DNA from: JAJYUU01 sp963822955
GTDB lineage: Bacteria; Actinomycetota; Actinomycetes; Streptosporangiales; Streptosporangiaceae
Reading direction: 5' to 3'
Assembly (NCBI GenBank): GCA_963822955.1
Contig: CAWGJS010000001.1
Location: forward strand, 62,001-126,000
Length of the DNA stretch: 64,000 nt
How positions within the stretch are numbered: position 1 is the first letter of the stretch; each line of letters opens with the position of its first letter. A model generated the notes under the pieces. It had not been told where the DNA came from and did no database searches. It saw only the letters and a list, made by a program, of their open reading frames with translations. The position numbers and the translations under genes are program-made. This document shows positions 54,467-63,007 of this stretch, piece by piece.

Positions 54467-55242
54467 ATGGGCGCGCGACTTGAGGGCAAGACGGCACTGG
54501 GCACTGGCGCCACCAGCAACATCGGCCGGGCCATTTCAGTTGCGTTCGGAGCCCAGGGAGCATGTCGTCGTCAGCGGCCGCAGCATCGAGCGCGGCGCAA
54601 CTGTCGTCGAGCAGATCCGTGCGGCTGGCGGCCGGGCCGATTTCGTCGGGGCCAGCTTGGATGGTTCGGCGCAGGCGTCCAGGGATCTAGCCGATGAGGC
54701 GAGGCGAGTGCTCGGTGGCCGCATCGACATCCTTGTGAACAACGCTGGCATCTTCCCCCGCAACACCACCACCGCCACCACCGACGAAGCCACCTTCGAC
54801 GAGGTCTACGCGGTCAACGTCAAGGCGCCGTACTTTCTGACCGGGGCGATGGCACCGGCCATGGCCGACGCCGGCCAGGGCGCGATCATCAAACTGGGCT
54901 CGTGGATCGCTCGCCTCGGCATCTCCAGCGCCCTCTACAGTTCCACCAAAGGCGCGATGGAGACGATGACCAGGGCGCGGGCAGCGGGATTCGGACCGGC
55001 TGGCGTGCGTGTCAACGCGATCTCCCCCGGCGTCATTCGTACTCCCGATCCCGGCGGATCCGACAGCGGCAGGCACGCCGCTGAGCACATGATGCGCGGG
55101 ACACCGGCCGGCCGGGAGCGGGACCCCTGACGCGATTGCAAATGCCGCGGTCTACCTGGCCAGCGACGAGGCCGCCTTCGTCCACGGCAGTGTGATCGAT
55201 GTCGACGGCGGCCGGACAGGCGTGGCTGTCGTCGTCTCCTAG
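54467..55242 (+). pseudogene. SDR family oxidoreductase, two frameshifts
   Basis: ATG 54467 starts MGARLEGKTALGTGATSNIG. Near 54557 the frame shifts to HVVVSGRSIERGATVVEQIR, continuing through NNAGIFPRN and YSSTKGAMETMTRA (catalytic Tyr-Lys). Near 55125 it shifts again to DAIANAAVYLASDEAAFVHG and VIDVDGGRTG, ending at 55242. Joined, this is a normal SDR of about 255 residues; the glycine motif reads TGATSNIG. It is broken in this sequence by two indels. Confidence 0.8.
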
Positions 55243-55546
55243 TGGGTACGGGAAGAGATGGTCAGCACCGGAGCGGGCGACCTGTAAGGGCTGCATGGCC
55301 ATCGAGCCCATCATCGCCAACACGGCCGGAAAAGACGTCCAGAATGCGCGACGACAGGTTCCGGGCACGACCTGGGACTACCGGCCTCAGGTGGCGTTGC
55401 CGGGGTCAAGTGCGAAGGCGGCAACGCGTACTCCGCTCGGAGGAGCGCGCGCCGCTGCTTGCACACCACGCCATGATGGCGCCGGCCGGCATGCTCTGCT
55501 GGACTCCTGGCGGGTGCCCCTCCCTGACGGGCCAGACACGCGCCGC
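55243..55546. other. no recognisable gene
   Basis: About 300 bases between the broken SDR and the membrane-protein remnant. No motif seen. Confidence 0.35.
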
Positions 55547-55890
55547 TCACTGCGCCGCCGGCCCACGCCCGAGCAGCCGCACGGAGATCAGCAGCGCGGC
55601 AACACCGCAGGCAAGCCACCCGGCCTGGACGGCAAACGGCTCCAGGTGCTGCTGGTGGGGGAAGTACACAGCTGTGCGGACGATACCCACGGTCGCGCCG
55701 GGGGCAGGAAGCGGCCGATGAAGGCATAGGGCGGCGGCAGCAGCGGCGGTGCCACCGCGCCACCTGAGGATGTGTTCCCGAGAATGACGAACAACAGCCA
55801 GGTCGGGATGATGGCCCAGCGGCCGATCAGGACGATCATCGTTGAACAGACAACCGCGGCCACAGCCACCTCGGCGCCGCGCGGAACACT
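55547..55890 (-). pseudogene. ABC-2/DUF3533-like membrane protein C-terminal remnant
   Basis: The frame GRWAIIPTWLLFVILGNTSS then GGAVAPPLLPPPYAFIGRFL shifts to GATVGIVRTAVYFPHQQHLE and AVQAGWLACGVAALLISVRL before a stop at 55547. The pattern of N-SSGGAVPP...LLP, a C-terminal YFP helix and a final membrane segment fits YhgE/DUF3533-type exporters. The N-terminal bulk is absent and one frameshift is present. Confidence 0.55.
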
Positions 55891-56011
55891 AGCATGACGC
55901 CCCGCGTGTAGCCATGCCTCCGTCGCACGCCCGTGTTTCGCTCGCCTCACGAGAGGCTGATTCACCGGTGCGGCTCCCGCGGGAGGGCTTGATCACCATG
56001 ACCTGCTAAAG

Positions 56012-56281
56012 CTATGTGAGTTTGAACACCCCGCGCACGATGCGGGCGCCGAGCGTGCCGGCAGCACCAGTAATCACCCCCTTCGTAATAGTCGTCCCAT
56101 GCTCGGCGCCGAAGTTTTTGGCCCCTCTCAGAATAGGACCTGCTGCCGCATTGAACCCTTCACTGAAAGGCCCGTTATCAGTCGACGCATCATATGCCCC
56201 TTTGGCGAATCCAACGGCAAAGGCCACTGGAGAAACAGCAACCACGCTAGCGTTCGCCCAGAACCCATTCGTATTCTCCAC
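56012..56281 (-). CDS. small glycine/alanine-rich hypothetical protein
   Basis: An 89-residue protein starting at GTG 56281 after AGAGAGGAAA. The sequence alternates short hydrophobic runs (VVAVSPVAFAVGFAKGAY) with Gly-rich stretches (GVITGAAGTLGARIVRGVF). Base composition is less GC-rich than neighbours, suggesting recent transfer. No family is recognised. It could be a membrane-active peptide or a small structural protein (speculative). Confidence 0.5.
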   Translation of the reverse strand: MENTNGFWANASVVAVSPVAFAVGFAKGAYDASTDNGPFSEGFNAAAGPILRGAKNFGAEHGTTITKGVITGAAGTLGARIVRGVFKLT

Positions 56282-56698
56282 GTGCTATTTCCTCTCTCAT
56301 GAGACTTTAGGGAACGACACCGTCGGGGCCGGCAGTTCTCGCATCACAGCCAGTATGCGGCCAGCGCCGGTGCGCTCCTTACCCTCGTCGTCTTCACCTT
56401 GCGGCTGGATCATTGCCCGGAGCACCATTCATCAGCAGCGCACCATTAGTCACCCTCACAGACCGCGCATGAGTCACGCGCAGGCTAGTGCCCATCCGAA
56501 TACAATCATGGCCCGCGACCGGGACGACACGCCATGGGCAGGCACCCACATTCCATGGTGGATCTAGGCCCAGTCGCGCTGGCGCGGAAGTCACGCGTGG
56601 TGCAGCGGTGGGCGGCACCTCGCCGTCGCACGCGCTCTCCCGCCCGCTCGCCCACTTCATAGCTGAAGCCGCGCTGCTCGCAGGTCTGCACTTTGTCA
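56282..56698. other. no recognisable gene
   Basis: About 417 bases upstream of the small protein and downstream of the EamA gene; no supported feature. Confidence 0.35.
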
Positions 56699-57772
56699 TC
56701 ATGGCGCGTTCAGCCGGCACCTGCCGTCCGCCGGGTCAGGTCTGCGGCTGTTACCGAGGAGATGCCGGCGCCCCGGAGTTCTGGCAGGGCAGGAGGACTG
56801 CAGAGATAGCAGCCGGAGGACTTTTCCGAAAGGCTGAAGAGAATGCGCGGCACGCTTGCCGGTCACACCGAGTCCGGCTCGATTTCGGGGCCGCTCTGGC
56901 GATGAACCCGACCCGCCGTGAGGGTCTCGACTGCCGGAGGCTTCGGCGCCGATCCCGGCAGCCACTATCAGCGCGATGCCCGCGACTGCGCCGGGTCGCG
57001 GCACCTGGCTCAGCACGGCCAGCCCGATTAGCGAGGCAATGGCAGGTTCTAGGCTCATCAAGGTGCCGAACGCCGCCGTGGTGAGCCGGCGCAATGCCAG
57101 CAGTTCGAGACTGAACGGAATCACAGGCAGTAGCAGGGCCAGGCCGAGGCCGACCCCGAGCAGCTGCCAGGTTAGTCGGCCCAGCACCCACGGCCCTCCG
57201 GTGAGCGTCACGGCGACTGCGGCGACGGGCATCGACACTGCCAGCGCATGCAGGCCGGAGACTTCATCGCCTGCCCGTTGGGTCAGCACAATGTAAAACG
57301 CCCAGCCTGTCGCGGCGCCGAGCGCCAACATAACTCCGACAGGGTCTGCGCCGCCGTGCCATGGCCCCGTCAGCATGAGCACTCCGGCCGCCGCGACAAG
57401 CGCCCACAACCGAGCGACACCTCGGCCCCGCACAACGGCGACGCCAAGCGGACCAAGGAACTCCAGCGCACTGGCGGTACCTAGCGGCAGACGTATTACC
57501 GCCGCCATGTAGAGCATCGTCATTCCCGCCGTCACGAGCCCGAGTGCGACACAAGTGCGGATCGCCGAGCGGGTGAACCTCATCCGCCATGGCCGGACCA
57601 GCATCAGCAGCACGACTGCTGCCCAGAGGAGCCGTAGCCACACCACGCCCTCGGCGCCGATCTGGGCAGACAGCTGCACCGACGCGGCCACGCCCAGCTG
57701 GACGCACGACATCGACGCTACGGCCATGACCGTGCCGGTCCGCGCGGCGCCCGGCGATGCTTGAGAGCTCAT
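56699..57772 (-). CDS. EamA/DMT-family exporter (RhtA-like)
   Basis: A 357-residue frame; the transporter covers about residues 1-285. Ten membrane helices in two EamA repeats are visible: WLRLLWAAVVLLMLVRP, LGTASALEFLGPLGVAVV, GVMLALGAATGWAFYIVLTQRAG, FGTLMSLEPAIASLIGLAVL. RhtA-like members export amino acids or metabolites. The final 70 residues (SRDPHGGSGSSPERP...) are not membrane-like and lie past the usual end, so the original stop may be lost. It is divergent from a LysR gene that probably controls it. Confidence 0.85.
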   Translation of the reverse strand: MSSQASPGAARTGTVMAVASMSCVQLGVAASVQLSAQIGAEGVVWLRLLWAAVVLLMLVRPWRMRFTRSAIRTCVALGLVTAGMTMLYMAAVIRLPLGTASALEFLGPLGVAVVRGRGVARLWALVAAAGVLMLTGPWHGGADPVGVMLALGAATGWAFYIVLTQRAGDEVSGLHALAVSMPVAAVAVTLTGGPWVLGRLTWQLLGVGLGLALLLPVIPFSLELLALRRLTTAAFGTLMSLEPAIASLIGLAVLSQVPRPGAVAGIALIVAAGIGAEASGSRDPHGGSGSSPERPRNRAGLGVTGKRAAHSLQPFGKVLRLLSLQSSCPARTPGRRHLLGNSRRPDPADGRCRLNAP

Positions 57773-57817
57773 GGCGAACAGTCAACAGGCGCGGTTCGTT
57801 CATGTCCACGTGAGAAT

Positions 57818-57830
57818 CATTGACACAATG
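57818..57830. promoter_or_regulatory. palindrome in divergent EamA/LysR promoter region
   Basis: CATTGACACAATG, a 5+3+5 perfect palindrome, lies midway between the EamA start (57772) and LysR start (57845). It is a candidate LysR operator. Confidence 0.45.
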
Positions 57831-57844
57831 TTCAGTAATCCCGA

Positions 57845-58744
57845 ATGATTGTCGCGGTGGACACGCGTCGGCTGCAGCTGTTGCTTGAACTCTCCCGCCA
57901 GGGCTCGATGCGGGAGGTCGCCGATCAGCTCGGCATCACCACGTCCACGGTGTCCCAGCAGCTCGCCGCACTCGCCCGTGACGTTGGAGCGGTGCTGGTC
58001 GAGCCGGACGGCAGAAATGTCCGCCTCACCCCGGCGGGCCGGCGCCTGGCCGGACACGCGGTCACGATCCTCGCTGCCGTCAGCACGGCGCGCACCGACC
58101 TGGATCCGGGAGCCGCACCGGCAGGCACGGTGCGCGTATCAGGCTTCGCCACCGCCATCCGGAGGGCGCTGCTGCCGATCATCGCCGATTTCGGCGTGAC
58201 CCACGCCGACGTGCACGTCGTCATGCACGAGCACGAGCCAGCCGAAGCCCTCGCACTGCTGGCCGTCGATGACATCGACCTGGCGCTCACCTACGATTAC
58301 AACCTCGCCCCGGCGAGCAGCGACTCCGCAGTCGATACGGTCTCGCTCTGGTCCACGCCTTGGGCTCTCGCCGTCCCTGCCGGTGCCGCTGCGGGCATCA
58401 CTGGCAACGCTCCAGACATCTTCCGGGCCTTCCGCGATCATCACTGGATCGGCAACTCACGTAATCAAGCAGACGAGCAGGTGATCAAGCTCATCGCGTC
58501 GATGGCTGGTTTCCAGCCCCATCTGGCGCACAAGGCAGACAGCCTCGATCTTGTCGAGGACCTGATTCTGGCCGGCATGGGCGTCGGCCTCCTACCTGCC
58601 GACCGCGCGCCAAGGCGAGGCGTCGCCACGCTTGCTCTCGCCGACCCAGACCTGCTCCTCCGTGCGTATGCCCAGACTCGCCGTGGCCGCAGCGCGTGGC
58701 CGCCGCTCGCTCTCGTCCTGCAGCGGCTAGGCAGCGGCAGCTGA
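57845..58744 (+). CDS. LysR family transcriptional regulator
   Basis: A 299-residue LysR protein. The N-terminal winged helix-turn-helix VDTRRLQLLLELSRQGSMREVADQLGITTSTVSQQLAALARDVGAVL covers about residues 5-52. The substrate-binding domain reads GTVRVSGFATAIRRALLPIIADF ... DLALTYDYNL ... DLVEDLILAGMGVGLLP. ATG 57845 is used; GTG 57857 would start closer to the family N-terminus. It faces the EamA exporter across a 72-bp promoter region, the standard arrangement for LysR-controlled exporters. Segment 7 cargo. Confidence 0.88.
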   Translation: MIVAVDTRRLQLLLELSRQGSMREVADQLGITTSTVSQQLAALARDVGAVLVEPDGRNVRLTPAGRRLAGHAVTILAAVSTARTDLDPGAAPAGTVRVSGFATAIRRALLPIIADFGVTHADVHVVMHEHEPAEALALLAVDDIDLALTYDYNLAPASSDSAVDTVSLWSTPWALAVPAGAAAGITGNAPDIFRAFRDHHWIGNSRNQADEQVIKLIASMAGFQPHLAHKADSLDLVEDLILAGMGVGLLPADRAPRRGVATLALADPDLLLRAYAQTRRGRSAWPPLALVLQRLGSGS

Positions 58745-58920
58745 GGCCCATGCCATCAGCTCTGCCGGACGCCAACGGCGCAGCACTCGCCCGGCTCCAA
58801 CAACGCACACACGGCGGCCGTACCACGCGGATGCAACTCCGACCACCGGGATCCAGCTGGTTCAGGCCCTTCGAACTGGCGTTCCGCACCGGTCTCAGCG
58901 GGCCGGTTCTCTCGGTTTGC

Positions 58921-59090
58921 CGGGCAGCCAGACGGGGAGCCAACAGAGACCGGTACTCAGCCGCGTCGAGCAACGCCCAGCCGAATTGACCCTGTTCAAC
59001 GGCTCATCGGGACACGGTCAGCGACGCCTGGCAATGGCTAGATCGTGACTGTGGGTCAAGGGGTCGCGGGTTCGAATCCCGGCAACGCCA
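58921..59090 (+). repeat. attachment-like site 7 (GGGGAGCCAA left arm), distal end of array
   Basis: The tRNA-Pro 3' copy from 59046 (TGACTGTGGGTCAAGG, then GTCGCGGGTTCGAATCCC) diverges after the T arm into GGCAACGCCA. The left arm has GGGCAGCCAGACGGGGAGCC and GACGCCTGGCAATGGC, as in sites 1 and 4. The right side shares nothing with the other arms, so this is read as the distal junction with older chromosome. Confidence 0.7.
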
Positions 59091-59245
59091 TCGCACGCCG
59101 GAACATGCACTTGCTAGTTTTGCATTACGGCTTGCTGCTGGACTCGGAGCTGATGCACGCTGCTGCTGGCCGCAGTCGGCCTCCATGACACGGTTGCAGT
59201 AAGTCCCGGCAGCCAGGTCCAGGGCGCTTGCGCGAGCCGCGCTAG

Positions 59246-60343
59246 TCAGTTCCAGGTCTTGCCGTTCCAGCGCAGTATCAGGGTCTTGGCTCCGCTAGTG
59301 GAGCTGTCGGTTTCACCTACCGCCCAGGCATCATGAGCGGAGACGACGGCGACCGCGGAGAGGTCGTCATACCCTGCTCCGGTGCTCGGGCTGGGCAGCC
59401 GCCTCCATGACCTGCCGTTCCAGTGCAGGATCAGCACGCCGGCACTGTCGAGGCCTACCGCCCAGGCGTTGCTGGCGGACCTGGCGGCCACGCCATTGAG
59501 GAAGCCGCCCGCGGGCGCCGGACTTGGCACTCGCTTCCAGGCCTTGCTGTTCCACCGCAAGGTCAGCGTGCCGTCTGGGTGGTTGTTCAGCGTGCCGTCT
59601 GGGTGGTTGTTGGGTCTGGCGGTGAAGCAGCAGAAGCCCGCTGCCCAGGCATTCCTGGTGGACGTGGCGGCCACGCCGTTGAGGGTGCTGTTCGCGCGCG
59701 CCGGGCTAGCCACCCGCTTCCATGCCTTGCCGTTCCAGTGCAAGATCACCCCGCGCAGGTTGGTGCCCACGGCCCAGGCGTTCCTGGCCGACGTGGCGGC
59801 CACGCCAGAAAAACCCGCGGGCACAGCTACAGGCATCCGCTTCCACGCTTTGCCGTTCCAATGCAGGATTACCCCGCCGCCCACAGCCCAGGCGTTGCTA
59901 GCGGATGTGGCGGCCACGCCACTCAGACCTGCAATTACCCGGATACGCACCCGCTTCCACGCCCTGCCGTTCCAGTGCAGGATCAGCGCGCAGGCGCTGC
60001 CGGAGCCCACCGCCCAGGCGTTGGTGGCGGACGTGGCAGCCACGCTCCCCAGGAAGCCGCCCGCAATTACTGGGATGCGCACCCGCTTCCACGCGCTGCC
60101 GTTCCAGTGCACGATCAGCGCGCCGGCGTTGTCACCACCTACCGCCCAGGCGTTGCTTGCGGAGGTCGCGGCCACGCCTCTGAGGAAGCCGCTGATGGTG
60201 AAGGATATCGCCTGGCCATCCGACCCAGCCCCGCTCGCAAGGTGCGCCGGTAAGGCACCGGCGGAGGGCGCGGCAAACAAGCCCATCGCCGCGATGATGG
60301 CGGCGGCCGAAGCGCGGGCAGCCGTCTGGTGCGCGATGTTCAT
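59246..60343 (-). CDS. secreted seven-repeat protein (paralogue of 4889-5977)
   Basis: ATG 60343 follows GGGAGGACGG; about 365 residues. The signal peptide reads RASAAAIIAAMGLFAAPSAGA. Seven repeats then carry VAATSA.NAWAVG and ILHWNGKAWKRV-like strands, suggesting a seven-bladed propeller (inference). One repeat contains an exact tandem duplication of NNHPDGTL (24 bp, about 59565-59612). It lies just beyond the distal end of the attachment array, while its paralogue lies near the left of the window. Confidence 0.75.
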   Translation of the reverse strand: MNIAHQTAARASAAAIIAAMGLFAAPSAGALPAHLASGAGSDGQAISFTISGFLRGVAATSASNAWAVGGDNAGALIVHWNGSAWKRVRIPVIAGGFLGSVAATSATNAWAVGSGSACALILHWNGRAWKRVRIRVIAGLSGVAATSASNAWAVGGGVILHWNGKAWKRMPVAVPAGFSGVAATSARNAWAVGTNLRGVILHWNGKAWKRVASPARANSTLNGVAATSTRNAWAAGFCCFTARPNNHPDGTLNNHPDGTLTLRWNSKAWKRVPSPAPAGGFLNGVAARSASNAWAVGLDSAGVLILHWNGRSWRRLPSPSTGAGYDDLSAVAVVSAHDAWAVGETDSSTSGAKTLILRWNGKTWN

Positions 60344-60355
60344 CCGTCCTCCCAA

Positions 60356-60771
60356 TTCAATTGCCAGGAGCAGATACGTTTACCCGCCAGGATCCGTTCG
60401 CCGGGGCAGATTGAACCGCCCGAGTCTCGTAGAGGCTCCAGTTGTTGGGCCGGCTCAGCGATCTGGCTGGGAAAGAACGCCTGATTCCTAAGCCGGGCGG
60501 GTCCGGAAAACTCCGTGCAGCTGCGCGCCGGCCCAGGGCCGATTCGGCGGTCGGCCGGATACAAGCGTGCGGTGATCTAGTCGTCGGACCTTTTCATGCG
60601 CTTTGGCCTGGCTGGAACGCCTGCCGGAATCGTCACGCCTTCGCCGCATGATGGCACGTTCCGTGGGGCATCATGCACCCGATGCGCGCCAGCTAACCGG
60701 CTGGTGCCCAACCCGAAGAGCACGGTTGTCTGGGTGAGAAGCGCGCAGGCCGCCGCTTATCTGGGGACCTC
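60356..60771. other. intergenic, no recognisable gene
   Basis: 416 bases between the repeat protein and the MDR gene. No motif seen beyond promoter-sized sequence for the divergent genes. Confidence 0.35.
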
Positions 60772-61757
60772 ATGTCGCAGCTAGTCGTCACATCGTACGG
60801 CGATCCGCGCGAGTCCGTATCGCTCGAGCGGGATCCCAGTCTGCTGCTGGGTACTGACGACATCCTGGTCGAGATGGAGGCTGCGCCGGTCAACCCATCC
60901 GACTTCCTGCTTGTCCGGGGCGACTATGGGTCCGGCCGCATTTGCCGAGCCCGGTCGGCGGCGAAGGCGTCGGGCGAGTGATCGACGCCAGCGGCGCTGC
61001 CGGCACGCGGCTGGTCGGGCGGAGGGTCGTCATCCTGCCCACTTACGAACAAGGCACCTGGGCTGACAAGGTGAAGACCTCGTACCGGAATGTGGTTCCC
61101 GTGCGAGAGGACGCCGATCCGTTGCAGCTTGCCATGCTTCCGATCAACCCGGCGACCGCCTACCTGCTGTTGCACAACTACGCCAAGCTGGCCGCCGGCG
61201 ACTGGGTCGGCCAGAACGCCGCCAACTCCGCCGTCGGCCGCTGGGTCATCGCCCTCGCCCGGTTGCAGGGCCTGAAGACTCTCAACATCGTGCGGCGCGA
61301 GGCAGCGGCCCAGATTGTTCGTGACGCTGGCGGAGACCGCGTGATTGTCGCCGGTCACGACCTGCCTGCTCAGATCGCCGGCGCGCTGGACGGTGCGGAA
61401 CTCGGCCTGGTGCTGGACGGCACGGCTGGCCCAATCGTCGCCGACCTCGCCGGCGCGCTCAGGTTCCGGGGCGTGATGGTCTCCTACGCATTCGTGACCG
61501 ACATACCCCCGGCCGTCCCGGCCCGCGATCTCATCTTCAAAGAGGTATCGCTCACCGGATTCTGGCTGGTCAACTGGCTGCGCCACGCGCCACGCGCCGA
61601 GATCGAGCAGACCTACCGCACGCTCAGCGACCTTGTCGCCACCGGCTCGGTGGCCGTCCCAGTCGAGGCGACCTACCGGCTGGACGACTACCACGAGGCC
61701 TTCGAACGTGCGCTGACACCAGGACGCACCGGAAAGATCCTGTTCACCTTCGCCTAG
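60772..61757 (+). pseudogene. zinc-independent MDR enoyl/quinone reductase, frameshifted
   Basis: The N-terminus MSQLVVTSYGDPRESVSLER then VEMEAAPVNPSDFLLVRGDYG is read from ATG 60772. Near 60929 one base is missing, and the remainder HLPSPVGGEGVGRVIDASGA then GDWVGQNAANSAVGRWVIAL lies in the next frame to 61757. The QNAANSAVG motif is that of MECR-type 2-enoyl thioester reductases. Joined, the protein is about 328 residues, normal for the family. It is either a recent pseudogene or a one-base sequence error. Confidence 0.8.
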
Positions 61758-62112
61758 CACCCGATGCCAATGGAAATGCCGATCCGCGGCCCGAACCCCG
61801 GAAAGCTGACAACCTCAGACGCCCCGGCAAGGCGCAGAATTGCTGCGGGCTGGCGTTCTTACGCTGCCCGATGCGGACGGCACACCCTCGGCGATGCCGA
61901 CCGCCCAGCGATCGGTCATGGATTAGCCAGGGTTGGCGGTAGGTGCATCATGGGTCCGCATACGCTTCTGCCGCCAGGAGCCCGAGCCGCACTGCCGAAA
62001 CCTGCAGGTGCACCGCTACCAGCAGCCGGCTCCTTCCAGGACGTCGTTCGCTGTCGGTGATCCGGTTTACCGTGAGGGAACGCCGGTCGGGGCGCAAGCG
62101 AAGGAGTCAGCG
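61758..62112. other. intergenic, no recognisable gene
   Basis: 355 bases upstream of the isochorismatase-family gene; open frames here lack family motifs. Confidence 0.35.
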
Positions 62113-62673
62113 ATGACCACATTGGAGCACAGGCCGAACACTGCACTTCTCGTCGTCGATGTGCAGAACGGCGCGGTAGCAAGGGCGCACGACCGGAACG
62201 CCGTCGTGGCGAACATCAACAGCCTGGTCGAGCGTGCCAGGCGCGAAAGCGTGCCTGTTGTATGGGTCCAGCACTCAGACGATGAGCTTGCCAGAGGGAG
62301 CGACGACTGGCGGATCGTGGCCGAACTGGCTCCCGGCGATGCCGAACCGCTCGTCGAAAAGAACTACGGCGATTCCTTCGAGGCCACCACGCTCGAAAGC
62401 GTGCTGGCCGGCCTCGGTGTCGGGAGGCTGGTTATCGTCGGCGCGCAGACCGATGCGTGCATCCGGTCGACCCTGCACGGCGCGATTGTCAGGGGCTATG
62501 ACGCGATCCTCGTCAGCGACGCGCACACCACAGAAGACCAGAGCGAATGGGGTGCTCCGCCGCCCGACCAGGTCATCGCCCACACGAACTTGTACTGGAA
62601 GTATCAGACCGCACCCGGCCGGACGGCAGGCGCCGTCGAGACCTCCGATGTCAACTTCGGGGTGACACCGTGA
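62113..62673 (+). CDS. isochorismatase-family cysteine hydrolase
   Basis: ATG 62113 follows AAGGAG; 186 residues. The catalytic triad of cysteine hydrolases is visible: Asp in LLVVDVQNG, Lys in LVEKNYGDSFEATTLE and Cys in IVGAQTDACIRSTLHGAIVRGYDAILVSDAHTTED. Members hydrolyse amides such as nicotinamide, N-carbamoyl compounds or isochorismate ethers. The substrate cannot be told. It stands alone on the plus strand. Confidence 0.88.
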   Translation: MTTLEHRPNTALLVVDVQNGAVARAHDRNAVVANINSLVERARRESVPVVWVQHSDDELARGSDDWRIVAELAPGDAEPLVEKNYGDSFEATTLESVLAGLGVGRLVIVGAQTDACIRSTLHGAIVRGYDAILVSDAHTTEDQSEWGAPPPDQVIAHTNLYWKYQTAPGRTAGAVETSDVNFGVTP

Positions 62674-63007
62674 CGCGCCGTTATTAACGCGACAACGTTG
62701 CTAGTGCGTTGGTGAACCTGACATGTCTAGGTTGCCACGGGGAATCAGCCGCAGCCGGCGCCCAGCTGCCTCGCCCGGGATCAGGATCGAGCACGCGCCC
62801 AAGTCAGAACCTCCCGCCGGACGCCCGGCCGCTTGGCGCGCTCGTGACTGGTGATTCGTTCATCCGCCCGCGCTTTCGTGCAGACTTTCAGCAGCCTGCG
62901 ACAGGCAAGTCAGGCCAACTGCGGAGACCGGGCATGGAGGAGCAAGGTCTTCATCGACCGTGGCGAAGTCAGGCTGTTGGAGCCGTGGAGAGTCTACGAC
63001 TACGGTG
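62674..63007. other. intergenic, no recognisable gene
   Basis: 334 bases, no supported feature. Confidence 0.35.

Noticed and set aside
32304..59090. Seven further tRNA-Pro genes
   Set aside because: Each copy contains only the part from the anticodon stem-loop onward. No acceptor 5' strand or D arm can be found upstream, so they cannot fold into tRNAs.
23089..59090. CRISPR array
   Set aside because: The repeats are 40-300 bp, kilobases apart and tied to a tRNA gene; there are no short regular spacers and no cas genes.
23089..59090. Conventional prophage or complete ICE
   Set aside because: No integrase, capsid, terminase, relaxase or FtsK/VirB4-like gene is recognisable on either strand.
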